A stretch of DNA of 64,000 bases from Adiantum capillus-veneris (taxonomy: Eukaryota > Streptophyta > Polypodiopsida > Polypodiales > Pteridaceae): assembly GCA_014529385.2 (NCBI GenBank), contig CM043962.1, positions 48,308,598-48,372,597 of the forward strand, read 5' to 3'. Below the pieces are notes generated by a model. It was not told the origin of the DNA and searched no databases. It saw nothing but the letters and a program-made list of their open reading frames with translations. The position numbers and the translations under genes were made by a program. This document shows positions 54,021 to 63,728 of this stretch, in pieces; position 1 is the first letter of the stretch, and each line of letters begins with the position of its first letter.

Positions 54021-55390
54021 TCACATAATCACTCATATTAGCATAGCTTAGCTTAGTAATTAGCTTGGTAGAGGAGATGAGCATGCATTGAAGCCTGGAT
54101 CTTTGTTGGATTTGCATCCACATGCCAAGAGTGTGTCGATGTAGGCTTCTATCTCACAAGCTTAGAGTAGGTGATGAGCTCTCCATTAAAGCTTGGGAAG
54201 AGATAGTCTTGTTTACTTCACACATAGACTGTGTGAGTGTGTGTGTGTGTGATAATGCCTTGCAAAAATCAGCCCCCTCTCTCTCTTGGGCGAGCCCTCT
54301 GGCTAATTTCTCTTGCTATCCTCCCATTGGACCTCCCCAGGGCTAGCCTATCACCATTAAGCAGCATAAGTGATAGCCTTCTGACATGTGTCCCCCTTTC
54401 CCCTTTTGTGAGAGCTTTAGGTAATTTAATAATTAAAATAAACTCTCATTGGACCCCTTTACCTCCTGGCCAATAGGAATCAGGCAAGCCAGCATGCTCA
54501 TTGGACCCCTTGGGAGACTGTCCAATAGTCATCTAGGAGACTTAATTCTCATTGGTTCTTTTATTAAGTGTTTTAAATTAATTAAACTAGATTTACTCTA
54601 GCCTAATTCTCATTGGTCCACCTCCAAGGCCATCCAATAGAAATTGGGTACACCTTGTGGGCATCTGGCCTAGGGAGCTGACATGTGTCCCCTTTGTGTA
54701 AAGGGAGCTTGTGTGTGTGTGTGTGTGGCTTTCTCTCTCATCCCCTAGAAGAAAGGCTCACCCCCTCCCAAGTAGGGATTTGAAAAGACTTTTTGGTCAC
54801 ACACAAAGCATCCAATTTCCCCTAGGGTTGACCTTTGGACACAACTGTCAAGGCTAGGGACTGGCTACGCGTCGTGTGCGAGCCACAAAGGCTCCTAGCA
54901 CACAGTCATACAACAGACAAGCTCACAAGGAAGAATGGTGTGTCACTCACCTTCCTGCGTAGTTGCGAATGAAGGATTCCCGCGCCGTGAAGAAGAGGGA
55001 GACGCCGCTACGCCGCGCTCAACCGCCTCGCCGCCGTCGTGCCGCCGCAACGCTCGATCACACACACACTCTCACACTCTCTCTCACACGTACACACACA
55101 CACACAAGGAGATGGTGAAGGAGAAGGTGGAGATGGAGCAAGAGCGGCTTCTATTGCACAATGAGAGAATGAGTAAAAATTAGGTTTAGTGGCTTTTATA
55201 TGAGCTCACCCCATTCACACTTGGGCGCCCATACTTAGCCAACTAACTCCTTGAATATTCCAGTTAGAGTGCGCCTGTCATCGGCGATCACCCTTACCCT
55301 GTTCCTATTGGTCCGACAAGCCCGGTACCTGACTCTAAATAATACAACGTTTATAGATCATAGGGTGTCCGTGTGCCGTGAGGGTTAACA
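54021..55390 (-). repeat. 3' LTR of a minus-strand LTR retrotransposon
   Basis: On the minus strand a polypurine tract (GGAAGGGGGGCA, plus 55391-55402) precedes TGTTAACCCTCACGG (55390 downward). A TATA box, TATAAAAG, lies at 55200-55193 on the minus strand. The other end is not defined; 54021 is simply the edge of the copia LTR. No internal coding region is recognised next to it. Confidence 0.5.
54326..54647. promoter_or_regulatory. Array of CCAAT boxes in both orientations
   Basis: ATTGG occurs at 54326, 54448, 54500, 54551, 54612 and 54643, most within CTCATTGGNCC. Three are followed 20-25 bp later by CCAATAG (54470, 54522, 54634), so there are at least three inverted pairs within about 190 bp. 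These could bind NF-Y; the array may also be a degraded tandem repeat. Confidence 0.5.
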
Positions 55391-56757
55391 TGCCCCCCTT
55401 CCTGATGTAGATTCCGTCCTCGGAAGCTATCCAATTGAAGCTCGTTCGTCGAGATGGAAGAGCAGTTGACATGGATGTGCATAGCCTTCTTCAATCACTG
55501 CAAAATCAAACAACATTGCCACAGTAATTTCATTCTCATATACAATTAAAAATCATATGCAATAGACAGACAAATTGATTGGTAACAGAATTTTAGACAA
55601 TTTGTCAGCAATAAACATTAAATTGCAATATAATCAAATGCATAAACAGATGTAAAGGCAAAAAATTAAACAAGTCCGGGGTCGCTAATTTAACGGTCAA
55701 AAGGCACTAGAGCTCGACTATTAATACCATGGGTAACTTCTCAATTTTTTCTGGTCAATTAAGTTGTTTAATCGCGAGAGCCAAGTATTTGATGTTCGAG
55801 GGCTGACTAGAGGCTATACCTAGAAGACCTTGTAGTTAAGCTACGATAAAAGGAATTTCTCATGAAATCATCACCTGACTGATTACCTTTTCTTTGACCC
55901 CCCAAAGTCTTTTCACATTGATTCAATTTTGATGTGTGTGCTTATTTTGTATGCCTTGGGTTTTTTGCTTTTCAAGGAAAAGCGCCCACACTGGGAACCT
56001 CTAGGGCTCTAGTACCATAGGCGATACATGTGAGTGAAGTACCAATTTAAGCAGGGATTTCTCTTCCAGCTTAAAATTTTACATTGTGGCACTTTGATTT
56101 TTTGTTTGTTCATTTTCAGCATTTTAATTTTGTAACTTTGGGGGGTCATAGAACACTGTTACCCTCCCCAGGCTCATCACATTAGTAAACTCCCTTTTTA
56201 ATACTTAAGCTAAAGGTCAATAGGGTTAAGCCCACTAGAAAGCCCTAGTACATTTCACACAATGCTGCCTAAATCGGATTAAGAACCTAAGTAACCATTG
56301 CTTATTAGGAAGGCATTCCCCATGGTATTAAGAGAAGATTTCTAATACCTAGCTTGGTCAAACTAGCTTAGTCGGACTGCTTGATTTTTAAACCTAGACA
56401 AGTGATTATGACAAAACATTACATTGAATTAAATGTTTGATACTAAGCAAATGCGTTGAATATTATGCTACCAATCACCATCAAAGCAGACAAACATGGA
56501 TGCAAAAAGATAAGGGCAATGCTAATGGACATAAAACACCTGTTTGTGTTGATGGTCGCGCTTGATTTGAAGTGTGAACGAGAGAAAGGTTCCATGAAGG
56601 TCCAAATCCTATCAACATCAACACGCTCCTGTACACACTAGGAAACAAAAGGAATACCTCCAGGAGGCACATTAGTGGGAAAAGGTACCAACACTTATTG
56701 AACACAACAAAAAACATAAGGAACCCTAACCTAATTATTTGCACTCCCCCTAAAGAG
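55391..56757. other. Non-coding stretch, no gene seen
   Basis: AT-rich with short ORFs only. It may be internal sequence of the minus-strand element whose LTR lies to the left, but no gag or pol motif is visible. Confidence 0.35.
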
Positions 56758-57180
56758 TCAAGGGAATAGGATATTGTAGAGGTTGGGGGGAAACCCTAAG
56801 GCTAAACCCCTATCCTCGTCGTCGAGATAAACAAAGTCATCATCCATGAGACCATATGTGCCATCCGTGTAGTCATGTAAATTTTCTTCTTCATCATAGG
56901 TGCCCATGTTTACTAAGAAGGTCACTAGACGCTTATAGTCATCTTGGTCAAAAGGGTAGGCTTGTGCAATGGGAGAAACGCTCTCTACTAAGTATGGATC
57001 AGACGTGGTCAAGAGACGTATCAGCCATTCTAACTCCTCAAAATTCCTCTCACATGCTAGCGTACCTATCAAATCCCATTCACATGCAAGCACTGGAAAG
57101 ACCATGTGAAACATTTGTTAAAAGTAACGAGGGTACCTCTCACCCAAGGCAGGAGTGGATGACTCTAGCGTACTAGCCAT
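56758..57180 (-). pseudogene. Unrecognised acidic ORF downstream of an LTR promoter
   Basis: From ATG at 57180 the minus-strand frame runs 20 codons to a TAA (57120-57118) and continues in frame for 119 codons to 56758. The product is acidic (DEEENLHDYTDGTYGLMDDDFVYLDDEDRG) with a helical first half (FEELEWLIRLL). It lies about 140 nt downstream of the TATA box of the Gypsy-2 3' LTR in the direction of transcription. It may be encoded inside the LTR or belong to an adjoining element. No family is recognised. Confidence 0.4.
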
Positions 57181-57189
57181 ATTTGTACA

Positions 57190-57406
57190 CGCAAATAGAT
57201 GATGGTTAGAGTGCAAATATTACAAGGGTCGTGTTCTTGTGCATAATTTGTTTTTATTATTTTGTGTTATGGCTCTTGCTCTTTTACTTTTTTATCTTGT
57301 TTTTGTGAGTATAAGGCTTTATATATACATTCCCTAAGATTGGAGTTTGAGAGGTCAGGGAGGAAGGTTGAGAGGGAAGCAAGTGAATGACGGATGTCAG
57401 AAAACA
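57190..57406 (-). repeat. Start of the Gypsy-2 3' LTR
   Basis: On the minus strand TGTTTTCTGACATCC begins at 57406 right after the polypurine tract at 57420-57407 (AAGGAAGGGGGGAG). A TATA-like TATATATAAAG lies at 57328-57318. The far end is not defined, as no second LTR copy is in the window. Confidence 0.6.
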
Positions 57407-57427
57407 CTCCCCCCTTCCTTGGGTAGA

Positions 57428-60400
57428 TCATACTTTTTGGAATGATGTCATCACCTTTTGAAACCAATTGTTCCAAGTTGTTATGGGTAAAGGCTTTAAC
57501 CAATAGTTTTCGATCACCCTATGTGTTTCATCTAGTTGCAAGGGTGGTAAGGTACTCTCCCATGATTTTATTTGCAACATTGTTGGAGGTGGTGAATCTA
57601 CAACGGGAGGTGAAAACTCTTTCTTGCTTGTATGGATATGTACAATGGTAGGTGGAGGTTGTGTCGAAGCTTCTATTTCCGTATAGGAACTACATGAAGA
57701 GCAAGAAGCTTCATTTGCTTTTCCTGTTCCTGAGCTAGGTGGAACAAATCGTTCTTTCTTTGGTACCCAAACTAGCTCTGGAGCAGGTGTGTCGCATTCC
57801 GTGATTTTTTCCTTTCCACGATTTTCAATTTGTTTTGGAGCCACAGGATTTGGTTTACATGGGTTAGGTGACAGGTAAGAGTACAATTTACATTTGGGCA
57901 CCCAGATTTGATCATTTCCTTTATAGTATCCTTGGGCTTTTAATAGTCGTTTAGGAATCCAGTGCCACGTTTTCTTACATTTCTTGAAGTGAGTGGGACG
58001 TTTCTTACGAGGCTTCCGTTTTTTAGCATCAGCCATGGTTACTAAAGAAGCTTTAGGGACCCACTTGTATGCTTTCTTTGTTATATTAGGATGGTTCTTG
58101 TGTGTCTCAAGCTTTCTTTCAACTACATCAGTTGAAGATCTAGAGAGTTGGGCTATGGGGACGTATGGTTCAACCTCCTGGACATGCAATGTCTTGGGTT
58201 TTATTTCCTTAGGCAATATCTCAGGGACTATGGCTTGAGTGGTAGGGATAAGAGTTGGTTTTTGCGTTGTGACACCCCCAGCCCCCCAATCAATAGTGCA
58301 TTTGGTGGCTATCATCCACGTGCGTCCTAGGTTTATATTACCCTCCATAGTTCCAGTAGGCATGACCAAAAAGTCTTGAGCTACAATTCCATTGTCATAA
58401 CTGACAGAAGTGTGCCAGATTCCAAAAACCGTAGTTTTTTTCTTGTTGACACCCTTGACTTGGATAATACTCTTAGATAGAGGTGGCTTCCATAACTGAC
58501 ACCACACCCCATAGGATAGCAGATTATATTTAGCACACGTGTCCAATAAGGCGTTATATAGTACTTTTCCATAGGCACTATTTAACTCAATAGGGTATCG
58601 TAGAGGTGTGTCAGAGTCCAACCAATCCTCTTCGATTTCCACGTGGAATGCATTTGTGACTCCAAGGTTAGCCTCTCGTTTTTGTCTTATACGTTGTTGT
58701 CGCTCCTTAGCCTTAGCTTGAGCTTGTATCTTCTTTAACTCGGTTTGTGCTTTGGCGGCCTTCTTTTGATGAATGGCCCGTAGTTCTTCTTGGCTTAAAG
58801 GATCATAATATCTTTTGAATTTACTCCCATTGAGGAATCCAATGGTTTCAACTCCATCAAGAGTTTCCACACGAAGGGTACCTTGTGGGGTAATTTCACA
58901 TACTCTATATGGTCCTTTACCAGCATATTTCAACTTTTTCTTCTCTTTACGTACTCCATACATAAGGACTTTATCACCAACTTTGATGTCCTTGTCCTTC
59001 ACATGGCGATCAAACCACTTCTTTCTCCTATCCTTTTCCACAAGAGCATTTTGCACAGCCAACTGTCTCTCTTCGTCTAGTTTTTCTAAGATATACAAAC
59101 GCTCAGTTAAGGGGTTACCATTCCATCCTTCTTGCGAAGCTACCCTAAGACTAGGAATGACAAACTCCCAAGGCATAACCGCTTCTTGGCCGTATACCAT
59201 TTTGAATGGCGTACAATTAATAGCCACTTTATAAGCAGCACGATAAGCCCATAGAGCAGATGTCAACTTTAAATCCCAATCAGTGCGATGAGCTTCTACC
59301 ATCTTGGTTAAAATAGAGATTAGAGTCTTCTTGGTGCTCTCGGCTTGTCCATTAGCTTGCGGGTAATAAGGTGTAGACTTATGGTGGGATATCATAAAGG
59401 TCGTGGTAAGCTCTCTTATTACCTCATTTATAAAATGGGTACCATTATCACTAACAATTTCAAAAGGGCAACCAAATCTTGTGATAATGTTCTCATAAAG
59501 AAACTTAGCTGTTGTCCTCGCGTCAGCTTTTTGTGAAGCCTTAGCTTCAGCCCACTTTGTTACATAGTCCGTAGCAACTAGAATATATCGAGATCGAGTG
59601 TTGCGAGCTGCGGGACTAATTGGACCTACAAAGTCTAAGCCCCATTTTTCAAATGGTTGGGTTACTTTAATAGGATGTAAGGGCAATCTGTCTTTGCGCT
59701 GTGTGGTCTTGTAACGTTGGCACTCATCACACCCTTTTGTAAAAAGTGATGCATCCTTAAATAAAGTTGGCCACCAATAGCCTGATTGTAGCACCTTTCT
59801 AGCAGTCAGGTCTCCCGAAAAATGTCCTCCTGCTATGCCCATATGTGCTTCTTGCAAGATATACAAATATTCATCCTCGCGGGCACAACGCCTAAGAATA
59901 TCGCCCTTGCCTAGTCTATACAGAGTTCCGGCAATCAAACAATAGGGTTCACATTCTTTTACTAGCCTTCGAACGATATCCTTACGAAGTTCCTTGGGTG
60001 GAAAACCATTAACTAAAAAGTTAACAATGTTCTCACTCCATTCAGGCATAGTCTCAACTATGAATAGGGAAGTATCGGGTAATTCATCATCAACTCCTGT
60101 AGGGGCTTCACCATTGGGTATGCGAGACAAATGATCAGCCATGACGTGCCTTTTACCGGGTCTCACTACAATCGTGAAATCAAACTCCAGAAGAATTAAC
60201 AACCATCGTGTGATTCTTCCTGTGGAGCATGGCTTGTTTACCAGATACAGCAACGCTTGATGATCCACATAAAATACAAACTTGTTTGCCAGAAGGTAGT
60301 AGCAAAATTTCTTTACTGCATAAACCATTGCTAAACCTTCTCGCTCTGTAGTGGTGTAGTTCCTTTCAGCATCGTTCAATTGACGGCTTGCAAAGCTAAT

Positions 60401-61378
60401 GGGATAGTCCAATTTATGTTCTCCTGGTTGAGTGAGAACACACCCAATAGCAAAGTTTGATGCATCAATATGCACATGGAAAATGACATCCCAGTTAGGT
60501 GTCCTTAAAATCGGAGCACTTGCTAGTGTTTTCTTCAATTGTTCATAGGCCTGGTCACACTCTTCAGTCCATTTAAATTCAATGAGAAGCTTGTACAAAG
60601 GACGTGCTATCTCAGCGAAAAATAAAATAAATCGTCGATAATAACCCATGTGTCCCATGAACCTTTGAACTCCCTTGTAATTGGTTGGTGGTGGTAACTC
60701 TAGAATCACTTTAATTTTGCTCTCATCGGTTGAGATACCATTCTTAGATACTATATGCCCTAAAATAACTCCATGCTTGACCCAAAATTGGCATTTGAAT
60801 GGGTTCAATGAGATACGATATAACCTACACTTTTCAAACACCTTCCGCAAACATGATAGATGTTCTTTCCAAGAAGAGTAAACACAAAGGTCGTCTAAGA
60901 AAGCTTCACAAAACTCTCTCAAATATTCTTTAAAAGCAGTGTTTATTAATCGTTGGAATGTAGCAGGGGCATTTGTTAAGCCAAAAGCCATCACACGAAA
61001 TGAAAACACGCCAAATTCTGTGATGAAGGGAGTTTTAGTTTGGTCCTCTAGCGCTATCGTGATTTGGTTGTAGCCTGAGTACCCATCTAGAAAGCTATAA
61101 GCTTCCTTGCCTGCAACTCTTTCGAGTACATGTTCGGAATATGGTAGGGGGTAATGGTCTCTTCTAGTAGCTGCATTAACGTTTTTGAGGTCCACGCACA
61201 CCCTGAGTTTCCCATTCTTTTTTGGCACGATAACTATTGGAGACACCCATTCAGAGTGTTCAATAGGATATATGAACCCACATTTGATAAGCTTTTCTAG
61301 TTCTTCTTGAATGATCTTTGCGTACTTAGGATTCATCGGGTAGGGTCTTTGTTGTACGGGCTTCGCAGTGCTAATCAT
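57428..61378 (-). CDS. pol: Gypsy-2 pol: RT, RNase H, integrase, second protease-like domain, W-x-P-K tail
   Basis: An uninterrupted 1316-codon frame. RT occupies about residues 1-200, with catalytic FLDD at 160-163 (Phe for Tyr). RNase H starts near 300 (HVHIDAS). One H2C2 zinc module lies near 510-550 (HMGIAGGHF ... CDECQRYK). The integrase core has DFVGPI, VSDNGTHF and PQANGQAESTK between about 575 and 680. A basic coiled-coil-like region (about 860-910) precedes a retropepsin-like segment with LLDTCAKYNLLSYG (Asp 947) and a possible C-terminal half ending TIDWGAGG. The tail has four Trp-hydrophobic-Pro-Lys units (KWVPK, HWIPK, IWVPK, VWVPK). The polypurine tract follows within 10 nt. It is the best-preserved gene in the window. 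Confidence 0.9.
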   Translation of the reverse strand: MISTAKPVQQRPYPMNPKYAKIIQEELEKLIKCGFIYPIEHSEWVSPIVIVPKKNGKLRVCVDLKNVNAATRRDHYPLPYSEHVLERVAGKEAYSFLDGYSGYNQITIALEDQTKTPFITEFGVFSFRVMAFGLTNAPATFQRLINTAFKEYLREFCEAFLDDLCVYSSWKEHLSCLRKVFEKCRLYRISLNPFKCQFWVKHGVILGHIVSKNGISTDESKIKVILELPPPTNYKGVQRFMGHMGYYRRFILFFAEIARPLYKLLIEFKWTEECDQAYEQLKKTLASAPILRTPNWDVIFHVHIDASNFAIGCVLTQPGEHKLDYPISFASRQLNDAERNYTTTEREGLAMVYAVKKFCYYLLANKFVFYVDHQALLYLVNKPCSTGRITRWLLILLEFDFTIVVRPGKRHVMADHLSRIPNGEAPTGVDDELPDTSLFIVETMPEWSENIVNFLVNGFPPKELRKDIVRRLVKECEPYCLIAGTLYRLGKGDILRRCAREDEYLYILQEAHMGIAGGHFSGDLTARKVLQSGYWWPTLFKDASLFTKGCDECQRYKTTQRKDRLPLHPIKVTQPFEKWGLDFVGPISPAARNTRSRYILVATDYVTKWAEAKASQKADARTTAKFLYENIITRFGCPFEIVSDNGTHFINEVIRELTTTFMISHHKSTPYYPQANGQAESTKKTLISILTKMVEAHRTDWDLKLTSALWAYRAAYKVAINCTPFKMVYGQEAVMPWEFVIPSLRVASQEGWNGNPLTERLYILEKLDEERQLAVQNALVEKDRRKKWFDRHVKDKDIKVGDKVLMYGVRKEKKKLKYAGKGPYRVCEITPQGTLRVETLDGVETIGFLNGSKFKRYYDPLSQEELRAIHQKKAAKAQTELKKIQAQAKAKERQQRIRQKREANLGVTNAFHVEIEEDWLDSDTPLRYPIELNSAYGKVLYNALLDTCAKYNLLSYGVWCQLWKPPLSKSIIQVKGVNKKKTTVFGIWHTSVSYDNGIVAQDFLVMPTGTMEGNINLGRTWMIATKCTIDWGAGGVTTQKPTLIPTTQAIVPEILPKEIKPKTLHVQEVEPYVPIAQLSRSSTDVVERKLETHKNHPNITKKAYKWVPKASLVTMADAKKRKPRKKRPTHFKKCKKTWHWIPKRLLKAQGYYKGNDQIWVPKCKLYSYLSPNPCKPNPVAPKQIENRGKEKITECDTPAPELVWVPKKERFVPPSSGTGKANEASCSSCSSYTEIEASTQPPPTIVHIHTSKKEFSPPVVDSPPPTMLQIKSWESTLPPLQLDETHRVIENYWLKPLPITTWNNWFQKVMTSFQKV

Positions 61379-62230
61379 AGGGATACAGAAGGTGGAACAC
61401 CTTTCATATCATGGTATGTCCAAGCGAATATGTCCTTGAATTCCTTGAGAAGCTCTTTGAGGACCGCCTCTTCAACTTCTGTGAGGTCTTGGGCAATAAA
61501 AACATGTTTTGATTCTTCACTGGGGTCGGCTAATTCTATTTCTTTAACTATTGCCGGACCATCATAGATTCCATTATTCCCATCGATAGGTATTCTTTGG
61601 GCTTTTGTGTACACAACCTTTGCTTCCCCTGTGGTGTAAGATTTGAAATGTTCTGGTGCAGGATGCAAGTCTGTGGATTCTGGTTGTGCTTTGGTCTGTG
61701 CTTCTATTTTTGCTTTCTTGTGTTGTCGAGCTAACTCTTGGTTTTGACGCCTCCTTGCAGTGCGGCTCAACTTTGGCTTGTCTATGATCTCTAATTGGGC
61801 TATGTCATGGGGTCGTGGTCTACACCACATAACATTTTGGAGATATTCACCCCAATCGTCTACCAATTTTCGATGAGCATCACATGCTCCTATATAACTG
61901 AGCCATTTTGCTGAGGATCTCTTCTTTTTTATCCTAGCACGTACATTGGCTCGATATCGACGCCTCTTAAAGTTTTTCTTTTTCTTATTTGAGACCTGCT
62001 TTTGATTTGCATTTAGATCTGGCTCACTAAAGGAGTCCTCGTTGGTGTCCTCTTCACTCTCGGAGGAGCTATCATCGGTTGATGTGCTCGGTCCTTCCGA
62101 ATGTTTTGACTCCGAACTTGCTCCACTCTCTAATTCATGAGATTCAGAATCCGTTTCACTCTGGGAGTCCGTGTCTGAGTCGTGTTGGTCAAATTCTTCT
62201 ATTGAGCTATCGGTGTCACTGTCAGATTGG
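61375..62230 (-). CDS. Gypsy-2 protease-RT linker
   Basis: The minus-strand frame is open from about 62230 to 61375 and lies between the protease and RT frames, in a different phase from the protease. It encodes a Ser/Asp/Glu-rich segment (DTNEDSFSEPDLN), a strongly basic patch (KKKKNFKRRRYR, nuclear-localisation-like), then WLSYIGACDAHRKLVDDWGEYLQ and the approach to RT (FIAQDLTEVEEAVLKELLKEFKDIFAWTYHDM), which matches the same region of Gypsy-1. It has no own ATG, so frameshifting or decay is implied. Confidence 0.6.
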
Positions 62231-63305
62231 CCTGCATTGCCTTGCCCTTAGAAGATGCATGTATGGAACTTATCATGTTCAGAGGTGCAATTTGTGGTAC
62301 CTCTTCCCCCTCTGGTGTGACCCAAGTGGTTCCTCTATTTCCCCAGGTATCTATGGTTGCAGCTAGGTGTACCCAGTCTACGTTGTCTGATTCCGTCATA
62401 CCCGGTAACACATCCATGTAAGGAGAATCTTGGCCAATGTCTGTATCCTTCTTACAAGTGTAACAATATTGTAGTGGGGCCGAGTGAACTGTGGTGTCAG
62501 AGCGATGATCAATAATGGTTTTACTCCCTAAGGGGTGTACCTTACCAGTCACCAAATCCACTATAAGGACAGAGTCTTGGAATTGCAAATAGACATGATT
62601 TTTAGACCAATCATGAACCATTTGTGCTTCCCTCATGAATGGTCTTCCTAAAATCATTTCATATGACATAAGGTGTTTAGAGAAATCCATTACAATCAAC
62701 GTATGTCGTACCTTGTGTCCTAGAACTTTGATCTTAAGATCCTTGAGCATCCCCATAGGTTTGGCTATTGTACCATTTGACATCTTTACCACAATGTTAG
62801 TAACACTGAGGCGGGGTTTTCCCATGGATTCCCAACAATCTTTTGTAACGATGCTAACTCCCGCACCACCATCAAAAATTCCCTTTATAGTTAATCCCCT
62901 TGTAGTGATGGGTAGGGTCGCATTAGACTCGTCGCCTTCAAAATACTGCCCTAATTTGTTAATGGGTACCTCGATCACAGACTCGTGTCCATCTAAGTCA
63001 AGTGATTGCACATGATTTTCCTCATCAATCATAATCGAGTCAGGCCTATTTGGTTGCGCAAACTGCGGTAATCCCGTTTGTAGCTCTCCGTTAAGGAATG
63101 CTCGAAGTGCAAAGAATAACTCAGGATCTCCATACAGCTTTGCTATGATCGTGGTTCGGACCTCAGAAGACATGAAGTCCACTAGTTTGGCAACATTCAT
63201 TGGCATTTTGCAGGGTGTAGGTCCTTGACTAGGAACTGGTGAGGATGGAATCTCATATTCCTCAATGGGATCAGGTATTCCTTCGTTAAACATCCTTTCC
63301 AACAA
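62199..63305 (-). CDS. Gypsy-2 aspartic protease region
   Basis: A 368-codon frame. The retropepsin domain lies about residues 130-240: GIFDGGAGVSIVTKDCW (catalytic Asp-Gly-Gly in place of Asp-Ser-Gly) and YEMILGRPFMREAQMVHDW, matching Gypsy-1 AILDSGAGVAIATKEIW and YEIILGQPFMRQLKMVQDW. The preceding region (VPINKLGQYFEGDESNATLPI) is also shared. Gag is missing upstream: the frame starts near 63305 and an unrelated transposase begins at 63729, so the element is 5'-truncated or its gag lies beyond the window. Confidence 0.82.
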   Translation of the reverse strand: MLERMFNEGIPDPIEEYEIPSSPVPSQGPTPCKMPMNVAKLVDFMSSEVRTTIIAKLYGDPELFFALRAFLNGELQTGLPQFAQPNRPDSIMIDEENHVQSLDLDGHESVIEVPINKLGQYFEGDESNATLPITTRGLTIKGIFDGGAGVSIVTKDCWESMGKPRLSVTNIVVKMSNGTIAKPMGMLKDLKIKVLGHKVRHTLIVMDFSKHLMSYEMILGRPFMREAQMVHDWSKNHVYLQFQDSVLIVDLVTGKVHPLGSKTIIDHRSDTTVHSAPLQYCYTCKKDTDIGQDSPYMDVLPGMTESDNVDWVHLAATIDTWGNRGTTWVTPEGEEVPQIAPLNMISSIHASSKGKAMQANLTVTPIAQ

Positions 63306-63728
63306 GAAAGGTGTATGCTCACTTTCTGATGTCCCGTCCTCACTCCCTTCTTAGATGATACTAGGTATGGCTAACGGTCTATGGTTCATGTGGGGTGGAT
63401 CATTAGGGGAATTTTGAGGTCACTTTTGTGCCCTGTAAGAATATGTAGAGAGAGAATATATACTTTATTTAAAAAATAGTGAAATGTTTGTAAAAAGGTG
63501 AGTTTGCGTCCTTTTTACCTCCGCGGAAACATGTCATTGTCAAATCTTTCTAGGATCTTTAGTATTCTAAAAAATACTCCCTCCAAAACTAACGAAAACG
63601 TCAGTTCTGGCCCAAAATTCAAAATTTTCACTTGCTGAAACAAACCTTTTCTGTGTCGTCTTCTTCCTCGTATCTGTAGAGCTTTTCTCTATAGTACTAT
63701 CTCTATCAAATAATGTTAATAGACTTCC
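63306..63728. other. Junction between Gypsy-2 and second transposase copy
   Basis: No gene seen. It should hold the breakpoint of Gypsy-2 and the 5' flank of the transposase at 63729. I found no terminal inverted repeat, and it does not resemble the flank of the first transposase copy (38400-38740). Confidence 0.35.
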
